A stretch of 64,000 nt of DNA from Streptomyces roseoverticillatus (lineage in GTDB: Bacteria; Actinomycetota; Actinomycetes; Streptomycetales; Streptomycetaceae), in NCBI RefSeq assembly GCF_000719265.1, contig NZ_JOFL01000005.1, forward strand, positions 1 to 64,000, in the 5' to 3' direction. How positions within the stretch are numbered: position 1 is the first letter of the stretch; each line of letters begins with the position of its first letter. Positions 18,695 to 28,073 of this stretch are shown piece after piece. The notes under the pieces are model-generated. The model was given only the letters and a program-made list of their open reading frames with translations, was not told the origin of the DNA and searched no databases. The position numbers and the translations under genes are program-made.

Positions 18695-19336
18695 ATGACA
18701 TCCACCTTCCCGGACATCTCCATCAGTACGGACCGGCTGGTGCTGCGCCCGTTCGAGGCCCAGGACGTGCCCGCGCTCGCGGAGATGATGAGCGACGAGC
18801 TCGTCACCGCATGGACCTCCGTGCCGCACCCCTACACCACCGCCCACGCCCGTGACTGGGCCCTGCGCGAGGCCCCCGCCGAGCGCACCTCCGGGCGCGG
18901 AATCGTCTTTGCGGTCACCGAGTTCCTCACCCACCGCCTCGTCGGCTGCGTCCACCTCCACCACACCGACTGGCGCGCCCTCTCCGCCGAGGTCGGCTAC
19001 GTCGTCGCCCCCTGGGCCCGCGGCGAGGGCTACGCCTGCGAGTCCGTCCTCGCGGTGGCCGAGTGGCTCTTCAACGACCAGAAGTTCGAGCGCCTGGAAC
19101 TGCGCACCGCCGCCGACAACACGGCCTCCCAGCAGGTCGCGCAGAAGACCGGCTGCATCAGCGAGGGAGTGCTGCGCAACGCCTGGATAGGACGCGGCCG
19201 CACCGAGGACGGGGGCTGGACCGAGCTCCGCTCCGACCTCATCATCTGGAGCCTCCTTCCCGAGGACCTCGACGAGATGCGCGAACAGCCCGCCGGCGAC
19301 CCCGGGTACGCCGCGGCCTTCCGCGACTGGTCCTGA
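18695..19336 (+). CDS. GNAT acetyltransferase, RimJ/RimL type
   Basis: This 213-residue protein begins with ISTDRLVLRPFEAQDVPALAEM, the hallmark of RimJ/RimL-like acetyltransferases. It continues with VGYVVAPWARGEGYACESVLAVAEWLF (the acetyl-CoA site in the middle) and FERLELRTAADNTASQQVAQKTG. ATG 18695 has TTGGAG upstream; the in-frame ATG at 18623 lacks a ribosome site. The substrate may be a protein N-terminus or a small amine and is not predictable. Confidence 0.83.
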   Translation: MTSTFPDISISTDRLVLRPFEAQDVPALAEMMSDELVTAWTSVPHPYTTAHARDWALREAPAERTSGRGIVFAVTEFLTHRLVGCVHLHHTDWRALSAEVGYVVAPWARGEGYACESVLAVAEWLFNDQKFERLELRTAADNTASQQVAQKTGCISEGVLRNAWIGRGRTEDGGWTELRSDLIIWSLLPEDLDEMREQPAGDPGYAAAFRDWS

Positions 19337-19472
19337 CGCCCCGGCCGGCCGGGGCCCACCCCCGGCACGGAAAGCGGAGCCGGAAGGTCCGGACCAACAC
19401 GGGGTACGCTCACCCTGCCCGCAGACGGGCACCCACCGCAGACCCGCTCACAAGCCCAGGAGAATGACGACG

Positions 19473-20723
19473 ATGGCCGACCGGGTCACGGTGATCGGGT
19501 GGGACGGCTCACCACTCACGGACGCGGCCCGCTCCGCCCTGGCCGCCGCCACCCTCGTGGCCGGCGCCGCCCACCACCTGGCGCTCCCCGAAGTGCCGCC
19601 CGCCGCCGAACGCGTCCGCCTCGGCAGCGTCGACCTCGCCGCCCGCCGCATCGCCGGCCACCGCGGCTCCGCCGTCGTCCTCGCCGACGGCGACCCCGGC
19701 TTCTTCGGCGTCGTCCGCACCCTGCGCGCCCCCCAGCACGGGCTGGAGGTCGAGGTCGTGCCCGCCGTCTCCGCCGTCGCCGCCGCCTTCGCCCGCGCCG
19801 GCATGCCCTGGGACGACGCCCAGATCGTCGTCGCCCACAGCCGCGACCTGCGCCGCGCCGTCAACGTCTGCCGCGCCCACCCCAAGGTCGCCGTCCTCAC
19901 CTCGCCCGGCGCCGGCCCCGCCGAACTCGCCCTCCTCCTCGGCGACGTCCACCGCACCTTCGTCATCTGCGAGGAGCTCGGCACCGAGCGCGAACAGGTC
20001 ACCGTCCTCACCTCCGACAAGGCCCCCGACCACCACTGGCGCGACCCCAACGTCGTCATCGTCATCGGCGGCAGCGGCGCCGCCGGCCCCGTCGCCGTTC
20101 CCGGCTGGGGCGCCACCCGGCCCCGCGCCGGCGGCGGCTGGATCGCCGGCCGCGACCCCGGCTACCCCCCGGCCGTCCGCGGCTGGGCCCTGCCCGCCGA
20201 CGCCTACGGCAGCGACCTCGGCGAGGGCGAGGCCACCGAACTGCGCGCCGCCCAACTCGCCCGCCTCGGCCCCCGCGTCGGCGACCTCGTCTGGGACATC
20301 GGCTCCGGCTGCGGCGCCGCCGCCGTCGAGGCCGCCCGCTTCGGCGCCGCCGTCATCGCCGTCGACCGCGACCCCGACGCCTGCGCCCGCACCATGGCCG
20401 TCGCCCGCCGCTACGGCGTCCAGCTCCAGGTCGTCCACGGCGCCGCCCCCCAGGTCCTGGAGGACCTCCCCGAACCCGACGTCGTCCGCGTCGGCGGCGG
20501 CGGCCCCGCCGTCGTCGCCGCCTGCGCCGCCCGCCGCCCCGAGCGCATCGTCGCCCACGCCGCCACCCGCGACGAGGCCGAGGCCGTCGGCCGCGCCCTC
20601 GCCGAAGGCGGCTACGGCGTCGAGTGCACCCTGCTCCAGGCCGTGGAGCTCGACACCGCCGCCTGGTCCGAGCGCGAACGCTCCGTCGCCTTCCTGCTGA
20701 GCGGACGCCGCACCCACCTGTGA
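19473..20723 (+). CDS. cobL: Precorrin-6Y C5,15-methyltransferase (CbiE-CbiT fusion)
   Basis: This protein of about 416 residues methylates precorrin-6B at C-5 and C-15 and decarboxylates it in aerobic cobalamin synthesis. The N-terminal half is CbiE-like (RVTVIGWDGSPLT, VVLADGDPGFFGVVR, VEVVPAVSAVAAAFARAGMPW). The C-terminal half is CbiT-like with the SAM site LVWDIGSGCGAAAVEAARFG near residue 275. I prefer ATG 19473 because AGGAG (19458-19462) is ten bases before it but only one base before ATG 19464. It lies just upstream of the BluB-CobT gene. Confidence 0.85.
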   Translation: MADRVTVIGWDGSPLTDAARSALAAATLVAGAAHHLALPEVPPAAERVRLGSVDLAARRIAGHRGSAVVLADGDPGFFGVVRTLRAPQHGLEVEVVPAVSAVAAAFARAGMPWDDAQIVVAHSRDLRRAVNVCRAHPKVAVLTSPGAGPAELALLLGDVHRTFVICEELGTEREQVTVLTSDKAPDHHWRDPNVVIVIGGSGAAGPVAVPGWGATRPRAGGGWIAGRDPGYPPAVRGWALPADAYGSDLGEGEATELRAAQLARLGPRVGDLVWDIGSGCGAAAVEAARFGAAVIAVDRDPDACARTMAVARRYGVQLQVVHGAAPQVLEDLPEPDVVRVGGGGPAVVAACAARRPERIVAHAATRDEAEAVGRALAEGGYGVECTLLQAVELDTAAWSERERSVAFLLSGRRTHL

Positions 20724-20940
20724 CCCCGGCGGGCCGGGCGGAGGGTAGGCTGGCGGATCGTTGTACCGCCCCTCGGTGTCCGACACCACAGTCGCCAATG
20801 TCCCGAACGCACCCTCCTCTTGGCGGGAGCACGGCAAGGTAGGGGCGGGCGATGCACACGTGCCGCGAGGCGCGGACGCTCGTTCTTGACTATGGGCGTG
20901 AGCGGTTGGAAGGAGCACTACCGATGGGCGAGGGGTACGC

Positions 20941-23900
20941 ATGACCGACACCGGCCAGTTCCCGGGCGAGGGACAGCCGGAGAACGCAGGCGCGCTGCCC
21001 GGCCACCCGTTCCCCACGGAGGCCGCAGCCCCTGCCGACCCCGGCGCCCCGGCCCCTCCCGCCCCTCCTGTTACGTTCACCTTCCTCGACCACGGGGACG
21101 GCACGGAGGCGGACGGCGCCGACGAGGACGACCTCCTGCTGATGCCGGGCGCCCAGGGCGCCTGGATGGAACAGCCGCCCGTCCAGGGCGGTACGCATGA
21201 GAGCGGTGGGCGCGACACCGGCTCCGTCGACTACGGCGACGTCCGCACGCCCCCGGCCGCACCCGTGGCGCCGCGCCGCCCCCTCCACATGGGCCCGCCC
21301 GTCCCGGACCCCACCAGCGGAGTCGTCCGCTCCCTCGCCGACCGCGGCCCCGCCGCGCCGGCCCCCGCCCCGGGCTTCCCGCCCGTACCCCCTGCGGCGC
21401 CCGCACCGGGCCCCGAATACCTCGACACCACCACCGACGAGACGGGCATTCAGCAGGCGCCGCGCCTCGGCGAGGTGCCGCAGCAGCAGCCGGGCACGTG
21501 GGACGCCCAGCCGCAGCCGCCCGCCGCGACGGCGTTCGTGCCGCCCCAGGCAGCGGGCACGGCCGCCCCGGCGGCGCCGGTCGCCCCCGCCGGTGACGCG
21601 CCGTCAGCCGCCCCCGAGCAGCCCGCCGGGCATCCGGCGGCCCCCGAGACCCCCGCCGCGACGTCGACCGGGCTCTCCGCCATCGACGCGGTGGTCGCCG
21701 CGGCGACCGGGCAGGTCCACGTGCCGCCGAGCGTGTCCGGGCTTCCCGCGGACACGGCGGGGCAGGTCGCTGCTGCGGCCGCGCCGGTGGAGGTGCCTTC
21801 CGCCGAGGCCGTGCCGGGTGCCGAAGCCGGTGAGGTTCCGCAGTCTGCCGCGCCCGCTGATGCTCCGTCGGCTGATGCCGTGGCCGGCGCTCCGGTTGCA
21901 GTCCTGCAGGACGGTCAGCAGCCTGCCGCTCCGCAGACCGCGGCCCCCGTCGTTCCCGCCGAACCCGAACCCGAACCCGTAGGCGACGCTTCCGCGGGGG
22001 CCGAGCCGGTTCCGGGTGCCGTCCCGCAGGCGGACCAGCCTGTCGTGGCTGAGGCCGCAGCCGTTGCTGCCCCTGCCGAGGCCGCTCCGCAGGCTGAGCA
22101 GGCCGTAGACGTCGTGGCTGTTGCTGCCGATGCCCCGGCTGAGCAGACCGCGGACGCCACTGCTGCTCCGCAGCCGGACCAGCCCGTCGTGGCCGAGGCC
22201 GTCGCCCCGGCTGAGCAGGTTGCAGACGTGGCTGCGGGCGCCGACGAGGTGCAGGCCGCTGCTGTCGCCTCCGCCGCCGCACCGCCGGCCGAGCAGGCTG
22301 TAGACGTCGCCGCCACTGCTGATGCTGCGTCGCAGGCTGGACAGCCCGCGGTCGCCACTGCCGGTTCCCCTGACGCAACTCCGCAGGCTGAGCAGGTCGC
22401 TGACGCCGTTGCCGACGCTGCTCCGGAGGCCGGGCAGCCCGTCGACCCTGCCGTTGTCGTTCCGCAGGCCGTGGAGGCCGTTGCCGAGGCCGCTTGGCAG
22501 CCCGTCGCCGCTGCCGTTGCCGCGGAGGCTGTAGTTGCCGGTGCTGAGGCCCAGGCCGCGCAGCCCGGCGCGGCCGTCGCCGCTTCGCAGGCCGGGCAGC
22601 CCGCGGATCCTGCTGTTGCGGTTCCGCAGGTCGTAGAGGCCGTTGCTGAGGCTGCTTCGCTGTCCGCCGCCCCCGTTGCCGCTGGCCCGGAGGCCGTAGT
22701 CGCGGGTGCCGAGGCTCAGGCCGTGCAGCCCGGCGAAGCCGAGGGCGCTTCGCAGGCCGTGCAGCCCGTCGACCCTGCTGCCGCTGCTCCGGAGGTCGCC
22801 GTCGCGGGTGCTGAGGCCCATGCCGTGCAGCCCGGTGCAGCCGATGCTGTTGCCGACGCTGCTCCGGAGGCCGTGCAGCCCGCGGACCCCGCTGCTGTCG
22901 TTCCGCAGGCCGTAGAGGCCACTGCCGAGGCCGCTTCGCTGTCCGCCGCCCCGGTTGCCGCCGGCCCGGAGGCCGTAGTCGCGGGTGCCGAGGCCCAGGC
23001 CGTGCAGCCCGGCGGAGCCGACGCTGCTCCGCAGGCCGTGCAGCCCGTCGACCCCGCTGCCGCCGCGCCGGAAGTCGCCGTCGCGGGTGCTGATGCCCAC
23101 GCCGTGCAGCCCGGTGCAGCCGATGCTGTTGCCGACGCTGCTCCGGAGGCCGGGCAGCCCGCGGACCCCGCTGCTGCTGCCCCGCAGGCCGTAGAGGCCG
23201 CTGCCGAGGCTGCTCCGCAGCCCGTCGAACCCACTGCTGCTGCCCCGGAGGCCGCCGTCTCCGGTGCCGAGGCCCAGGCGGCACAGCCCGGCGAAGCCGA
23301 GGCCGCTCCGCAGGCCGCCGCCGGTGCTCAGGCTCAGGCCGTGCAGCCCGGCGCAGCCGACGCCGCTCCGCAGGCCGGACAGTCCGCGGACCTCGCTGCT
23401 GCTGCCCCGCAGCTCGCCGAGGCCGTTGCCGAGTCTGCTTCGCAGCCTGTCGACCCCACTGCCGCCGCTCCGGAGGCCGCCGTCTCCGGTGCCGAGGCCC
23501 AGGCCGCGCACCCCGGCGCAGCCGAGGCCGCTTCGCAGGCCGGGCAGCCCGTCGCCCCCACTGCCGCCGTCGCCCAGGCCGCACAGCCTGGCGCAGCCGG
23601 CCCCGCCGCCGCTGACGTCCCGGCCGCCGCCCCGCAGCCCGGCGCAGCCGACCCCGCCCCGCAGGGTCCCGCCGACGCACCGGCAGCCTCCCCGGAGATC
23701 CCCTCCGAGCAGGCCGTCGCCGCCGACGCACCCGCCGACACCCCGTCCGCCCCGCACGCCCCCGTCGGCGTACCACAGCCCGAGCAGGCCACCATCTCCG
23801 AACCGCAGGCACCCGAGACCGAGGCCGCCGCGCACGCTCCGGCGGCCGGCAGCGAGCCCCAGGCGGCGCAGCCCGAGCAGGCCGCGGCCGGCCTGCCCGA

Positions 23901-25836
23901 GGCGGCGGCCGGCACCGGCGCCGACGCACAGCCCGTCGCCGAAGTCAGCATCCCCGCCCCCCAGCAGGCCCCGGACGAACCGGCCGCCGAGGCCGCGCCC
24001 GCCGTGGCACCCGACCCCGTCGTCGTCCCCGCGCCCCGCGCGGCGGAGCCCGCGGCGGAATCCGCGGGCGAGCCCGCGGTGGAGACCGTGCGGCCCGATG
24101 TCCCCGCGGCCACCGGCTACGGCGACGCCGAGCGCGAGGCCGTGCACCGCGTGATGCGGGAGCGGCGCGACATCCGCAACGGATTCCGTACGGACCCCAT
24201 CCCGCACGAGGTCCTGCTGCGCGTCCTGGAGGCCGCCCACACCGCCCCCAGCGTCGGGCACTCCCAGCCCTGGGACTTCGTCGTCATCCGCTCCGCGGAG
24301 ACCCGGCAGGCCATGCACGAGCTGGCACAGCGCCAGCGCGACGCGTACGCGAAGTCGCTGCCCAAGGGCCGGGCCAAGCAGTTCAAGGAAATGAAGATCG
24401 AGGCGATCCTCGAGACGCCCGTCAACATCGTCGTCACCGCCGACCCCACCCGCGGCGGCCGCCACACCCTCGGCCGGCACACCCAGCCGCAGATGGCGCC
24501 GTATTCCTCCGCGCTCGCCGTCGAGAACCTGTGGCTCGCCGCCCGCGCCGAGGGCCTCGGCGTCGGCTGGGTCAGCTTCTTCGACGAGCGCGAGATGGTC
24601 CGCAACCTGGGCCTGCCCGAGCACCTGGAGGTCGTCGCCTACCTGTGCGTCGGGTACGTCGACGAGTTCCCGGACGAGCCCGAGCTGATGCAGGCCGGCT
24701 GGTCCAAGCGCCGCCCGCTGTCGTGGGTCGTGCACGAGGAGGAGTACGGCCGCCGCGCCCTCCCCGGCGAGGACCCGCACGACCTGCTCGCCGAGACCCT
24801 CCGCGGCATCCGCCCGCTGGACGCGAAGGCGCTCGGCGAGGCCTGGGAGCGGCAGAAGCGGATGACCAAGCCGTCCGGCGCGCTCGGCATGCTGGAGATC
24901 ATCTCCGCGCAGCTGTGCGGCCTGTCGCGCAAGTGCCCGCCGCCGATCCCCGAGCCCGCCGCCGTCGCGATCTTCGCGGGGGACCACGGGGTGCACGCGC
25001 AGGGCGTCACCGCGTGGCCGCAGGAGGTCACCTCCCAGATGGTCGCCAACTTCCTGGGCGGCGGGGCCGTGTGCAACGCCTTCGCCAACCAGGTCGGCGC
25101 CGAGGTCTGCGTCGTGGACGTCGGCGTCGCGGGCGAGCTGCCCAGCACCCCCGGCCTCCTGCCGCGCAAGGTCCGGCCCGGCACCGCCGACATCACCGCG
25201 GGTCCCGCCATGACCCGCGAGGAGGCGATGCGCGCCCTGGAGGTGGGCATCGAGACCGCCCGCGACCTGGTCGCGGCCGGCAACAAGGCCCTCCTGACCG
25301 GCGAGATGGGCATCGCCAACACCACGGTGTCGGCCGCCCTCGTCTCCGTCTACACCGGCGCCGACCCGGCCGAGATCACCGGCCGCGGCACCGGCATCAA
25401 CGACGAGATGCACGCCCGGAAGATCGACGTCGTCCGCCGCGCGCTCGAACTCCACCAGCCGGACCCCAAGGACCCCATCGGCGTCCTGACCGCGATCGGC
25501 GGCCTGGAGCACGCGGCCCTCGTCGGCCTGATCCTCGGCGGCGCCTCGCTGCGCACCCCGGTGATCCTGGACGGCGTGAGCGCCGGCGCGGCCGCCCTCG
25601 TGGCCCGGGCGATCGCCCCCGAGGCCCTCGCGGCCTGCATCGCCGGCCACCGCAGCGCGGAGCCCGGCCACGTCGCGGCCCTCACCAAGCTCGGCCTGCG
25701 GCCCCTCGTCGACCTCGACCTGCGCCTCGGCGAGGGCACCGGCGCGCTGCTGGCCCTGCCGGTCGTGCAGAGCGCCGCCCGGGCGATGCACGAGGTCGCC
25801 ACGTTCGACACGGCCGGCGTCACCGAGAAGCGCTGA
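20941..25836 (+). CDS. cobT: BluB-CobT fusion with giant Ala/Pro/Gln repeat region
   Basis: This 1631-residue protein combines two lower-ligand enzymes of cobalamin synthesis. Residues about 1060-1275 are a BluB-type nitroreductase (RRDIRNGFRTDPIPHEVL, APSVGHSQPWDFVVIRS, AEGLGVGWVSFFD), which makes 5,6-dimethylbenzimidazole from FMN. Residues about 1298-1631 are CobT (IFAGDHGVHAQGV, TGEMGIANTTVSAAL, LDLRLGEGTGALLALP with the catalytic Glu near 1598), which makes alpha-ribazole phosphate. Residues 1-130 are an acidic conserved-looking N-terminus. Residues about 140-1055 are low-complexity Ala, Pro, Val, Gln and Glu, including a 93-residue tandem duplication. That part uses many GCT and GTT codons, unlike its neighbours. 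CobT alone is about 350 residues, so the extension is extreme. Confidence 0.88.
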   Translation: MTDTGQFPGEGQPENAGALPGHPFPTEAAAPADPGAPAPPAPPVTFTFLDHGDGTEADGADEDDLLLMPGAQGAWMEQPPVQGGTHESGGRDTGSVDYGDVRTPPAAPVAPRRPLHMGPPVPDPTSGVVRSLADRGPAAPAPAPGFPPVPPAAPAPGPEYLDTTTDETGIQQAPRLGEVPQQQPGTWDAQPQPPAATAFVPPQAAGTAAPAAPVAPAGDAPSAAPEQPAGHPAAPETPAATSTGLSAIDAVVAAATGQVHVPPSVSGLPADTAGQVAAAAAPVEVPSAEAVPGAEAGEVPQSAAPADAPSADAVAGAPVAVLQDGQQPAAPQTAAPVVPAEPEPEPVGDASAGAEPVPGAVPQADQPVVAEAAAVAAPAEAAPQAEQAVDVVAVAADAPAEQTADATAAPQPDQPVVAEAVAPAEQVADVAAGADEVQAAAVASAAAPPAEQAVDVAATADAASQAGQPAVATAGSPDATPQAEQVADAVADAAPEAGQPVDPAVVVPQAVEAVAEAAWQPVAAAVAAEAVVAGAEAQAAQPGAAVAASQAGQPADPAVAVPQVVEAVAEAASLSAAPVAAGPEAVVAGAEAQAVQPGEAEGASQAVQPVDPAAAAPEVAVAGAEAHAVQPGAADAVADAAPEAVQPADPAAVVPQAVEATAEAASLSAAPVAAGPEAVVAGAEAQAVQPGGADAAPQAVQPVDPAAAAPEVAVAGADAHAVQPGAADAVADAAPEAGQPADPAAAAPQAVEAAAEAAPQPVEPTAAAPEAAVSGAEAQAAQPGEAEAAPQAAAGAQAQAVQPGAADAAPQAGQSADLAAAAPQLAEAVAESASQPVDPTAAAPEAAVSGAEAQAAHPGAAEAASQAGQPVAPTAAVAQAAQPGAAGPAAADVPAAAPQPGAADPAPQGPADAPAASPEIPSEQAVAADAPADTPSAPHAPVGVPQPEQATISEPQAPETEAAAHAPAAGSEPQAAQPEQAAAGLPEAAAGTGADAQPVAEVSIPAPQQAPDEPAAEAAPAVAPDPVVVPAPRAAEPAAESAGEPAVETVRPDVPAATGYGDAEREAVHRVMRERRDIRNGFRTDPIPHEVLLRVLEAAHTAPSVGHSQPWDFVVIRSAETRQAMHELAQRQRDAYAKSLPKGRAKQFKEMKIEAILETPVNIVVTADPTRGGRHTLGRHTQPQMAPYSSALAVENLWLAARAEGLGVGWVSFFDEREMVRNLGLPEHLEVVAYLCVGYVDEFPDEPELMQAGWSKRRPLSWVVHEEEYGRRALPGEDPHDLLAETLRGIRPLDAKALGEAWERQKRMTKPSGALGMLEIISAQLCGLSRKCPPPIPEPAAVAIFAGDHGVHAQGVTAWPQEVTSQMVANFLGGGAVCNAFANQVGAEVCVVDVGVAGELPSTPGLLPRKVRPGTADITAGPAMTREEAMRALEVGIETARDLVAAGNKALLTGEMGIANTTVSAALVSVYTGADPAEITGRGTGINDEMHARKIDVVRRALELHQPDPKDPIGVLTAIGGLEHAALVGLILGGASLRTPVILDGVSAGAAALVARAIAPEALAACIAGHRSAEPGHVAALTKLGLRPLVDLDLRLGEGTGALLALPVVQSAARAMHEVATFDTAGVTEKR
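22684..23241 (+). repeat. 279-bp tandem duplication inside the BluB-CobT gene
   Basis: Two adjacent 279-bp copies start at 22684 and 22963. Each encodes 93 residues beginning GPEAVVAGAEAQAVQPG; the copies differ at a minority of positions. Degenerate shorter repeats of the same words (AQAVQPG, ADAVADAAPEAGQP, PQAVEA) fill about 21750-23650. The period is an exact multiple of three, so copy number can change without breaking the frame. Confidence 0.85.
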
Positions 25837-25954
25837 CGCCCCGGCGGCACGGCAAGGAGCCGGGGCGGAACGCCCGCCCCGGCCCTGACCGGCCCCCTCG
25901 GCCCCGTAAGGTGTCCTCACCAGCGCTTTCGCCCACGAGGAGACCCGCACCCCC

Positions 25955-27190
25955 ATGGCCGAGCACAACGAATCCGCCGCCTACCCCGTCGGACTGCGCC
26001 TCGCGGGCCGCCGCGTCGTCGTCCTCGGCGGCGGCCAGGTCGCCCAGCGCCGCCTCCCCGCGCTGATCGCCGCCGGCGCGGACGTCCTGCTGATCTCCCC
26101 GTCCGCCACCCCGTCCGTCGAGGCCATGGCCGACGCCGGAGAGGTGCGCTGGGAGCGCCGCCGCTACGCGGACGGCGACCTCGACGGTGCCTGGTACGCC
26201 CTCATCTCCACGAACGACCCCGACGCCAACCGGGCCGCCTCCGCCGAGGCCGAGGCCCGCCGCGTGTGGGCCGTGCGCAGCGACGACGCCGAAGCCGCCA
26301 CGGCGTGGACGCCCGCCACCGGCCGCAGCGAAGGCATCACCGTCGCCGTCCTCACCGGCCGCGATCCCCGCCGCTCCGCCGCCGTCCGCGACGCCATCGT
26401 CGAGGGCCTGCGCGACGGCTCCCTGACGGCCCCGCACTTCCGCACTCACCCCGCCGCGGGCCACGTCGCCCTCGTCGGCGGCGGCCCCGGCGACCCCGAC
26501 CTCATCACCGTGCGCGGCCGCCGGCTCCTCGCCCGGGCCGACGTCGTCATCGCCGACCGCCTCGGCCCGCGCGACCTCTTGGACGAGCTCCCCCCGCACG
26601 TCGAGGTCATCGACGCCGCGAAGATCCCGTACGGCCGCGCCATGGCCCAGGAAGCCATCAACAACGCCCTGATCGAGCACGCCCGGGCCGGCAAGGCCGT
26701 CGTCCGCCTCAAGGGCGGCGACCCCTACGTCTTCGGCCGTGGCATGGAAGAGGCCCAGGCACTGGCCGAGCACGGCATCCCGTGCACCGTCGTCCCCGGC
26801 ATCTCCAGCACCATCAGCGTCCCCGGCGCCGCCGGCATCCCCGTCACCCACCGCGGCGTCGCCCACGAGTTCACCGTCGTCAGCGGCCACGTCGCCCCCG
26901 ACGACCCGCGCTCCCTCGTCGACTGGGAGGCCGTCGCCCGGCTCCGCGGCACGCTCGTCCTGCTGATGTCCGTCGAGAACATCGGCGCCATCGCCGGGAC
27001 CCTCGTCCGGCACGGCCGGCCGGCCGCCACCCCCGTCGCCGTCGTGCAGGAGGGCACCACCGCCGCCCAGCGGCGCGTCGACGCGACCCTCGCGACCGTC
27101 GGCGAGCGCGTCAAGACGGAAGGCATACGGCCCCCCGCGGTCATCGTCATCGGCGACGTCGTAACGGTCGGCACCGGAACCGGCCGCTGA
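25955..27190 (+). CDS. cobA: Uroporphyrinogen-III C-methyltransferase with CysG-like N-terminus
   Basis: This 411-residue protein joins a Rossmann domain (residues about 18-150, RRVVVLGGGQVAQRRLPALI, as in the precorrin-2 dehydrogenase part of CysG) to an SUMT domain from residue about 170 (VALVGGGPGDPDLITVRGRR, RLKGGDPYVFGRGMEEA, CTVVPGISSTISVPGAAGIP). It makes precorrin-2, the branch point to siroheme and cobalamin. Whether it also acts as dehydrogenase or chelatase is not certain. An AGGAG lies upstream of ATG 25955. Its position after bluB-cobT points to a cobalamin role. Confidence 0.88.
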   Translation: MAEHNESAAYPVGLRLAGRRVVVLGGGQVAQRRLPALIAAGADVLLISPSATPSVEAMADAGEVRWERRRYADGDLDGAWYALISTNDPDANRAASAEAEARRVWAVRSDDAEAATAWTPATGRSEGITVAVLTGRDPRRSAAVRDAIVEGLRDGSLTAPHFRTHPAAGHVALVGGGPGDPDLITVRGRRLLARADVVIADRLGPRDLLDELPPHVEVIDAAKIPYGRAMAQEAINNALIEHARAGKAVVRLKGGDPYVFGRGMEEAQALAEHGIPCTVVPGISSTISVPGAAGIPVTHRGVAHEFTVVSGHVAPDDPRSLVDWEAVARLRGTLVLLMSVENIGAIAGTLVRHGRPAATPVAVVQEGTTAAQRRVDATLATVGERVKTEGIRPPAVIVIGDVVTVGTGTGR

Positions 27191-27254
27191 GGCCGCCGGA
27201 GCCCACCACCGCACCGCACCGCGACCGAGCACCCCGTACCGAGGACCGAGGACC

Positions 27255-28073
27255 ATGGCCGACATCATCACCATCGACGACCCCGCCGACCCGCGCCTGC
27301 ACGACTACACCGGCCTGACCGACGTCGAGCTGCGCCGCCGCCGCGAACCCGCCGAAGGGCTCTTCATCGCCGAGGGCGAGAAGGTCATCCGGCGCGCCCG
27401 CCACGCCGGGTACGAGATGCGCTCGATGCTGCTGTCCGCCAAGTGGGTCGACGTGATGCGCGACGTCATCGAGGAGGCGCCCGCCCCCGTCTACGCCGTG
27501 AGCCCCGAGCTCGCCGAACGGGTGACGGGCTATCACGTCCACCGCGGGGCCCTCGCCTCCATGCAGCGCAAGCCCCTCCCGACCGCGGCCGAGCTCCTGC
27601 GGACCACGCGCCGCGTCGCCGTCATGGAGGCCGTGAACGACCACACGAACATCGGGGCCATCTTCCGCAGCGCGGCGGCCCTCGGCATGGACGCCGTCCT
27701 GCTCTCCCCGGACTGTGCCGACCCCCTCTACCGGCGCTCGGTCAAGGTCTCCATGGGCGCCGTGTTCTCCGTGCCCTACGCGCGCCTGGAGACCTGGCCC
27801 CGCGACCTGGAGATCGTGCGCGAGGCGGGCTTCCGGATCCTGGCCCTCACCCCCGACGAGAAGGCCACGTCCATCGACGCGGCCGCACCGCACCGCCTGG
27901 ACCGCGTCGCCCTGATGCTCGGCGCGGAGGGCTCCGGCCTGTCCACGCGCGCCCTGATGGCGGCGGACGAATGGGTGCGCATCCCCATGGCCCACGGCAT
28001 CGACTCGCTCAACGTGGGCGCGGCGGCGGCCGTGTCGTTCTACGCGGTGACGGCGGGTCGGCCGCCGGCTTAG
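27255..28073 (+). CDS. SpoU/TrmH-family RNA 2'-O-methyltransferase
   Basis: This 272-residue protein has the SPOUT motifs in order: NDHTNIGAIFRSAAALG near residue 132 (motif 1 with the catalytic Arg), LMLGAEGSGLSTRAL (motif 2) and IPMAHGIDSLNVGAAAAVSFY (motif 3), which form the knotted SAM site. The N-terminal part (EPAEGLFIAEGEKVIRRARHAGYEM) is the substrate-binding domain of SpoU enzymes. The target, rRNA or tRNA, is not identifiable. It follows cobA by 64 bases on the same strand. Confidence 0.88.
   Translation: MADIITIDDPADPRLHDYTGLTDVELRRRREPAEGLFIAEGEKVIRRARHAGYEMRSMLLSAKWVDVMRDVIEEAPAPVYAVSPELAERVTGYHVHRGALASMQRKPLPTAAELLRTTRRVAVMEAVNDHTNIGAIFRSAAALGMDAVLLSPDCADPLYRRSVKVSMGAVFSVPYARLETWPRDLEIVREAGFRILALTPDEKATSIDAAAPHRLDRVALMLGAEGSGLSTRALMAADEWVRIPMAHGIDSLNVGAAAAVSFYAVTAGRPPA

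Noticed and set aside
20724..20940. A cobalamin riboswitch before the BluB-CobT gene
   Set aside because: The conserved B12-box sequence is not visible and the region is short. A covariance-model search would be decisive.
22684..23241. Tandem repeats as a CRISPR array
   Set aside because: The repeats are 279 bp, contiguous without spacers, and in frame within a coding gene; no cas genes are present.
21604..25968. A 1454-codon open frame on the minus strand opposite the BluB-CobT gene
   Set aside because: It mirrors the repetitive high-GC gene. The plus strand contains clear BluB and CobT motifs, and the minus product is Gly/Leu/Arg-rich nonsense with no domain or ribosome site.
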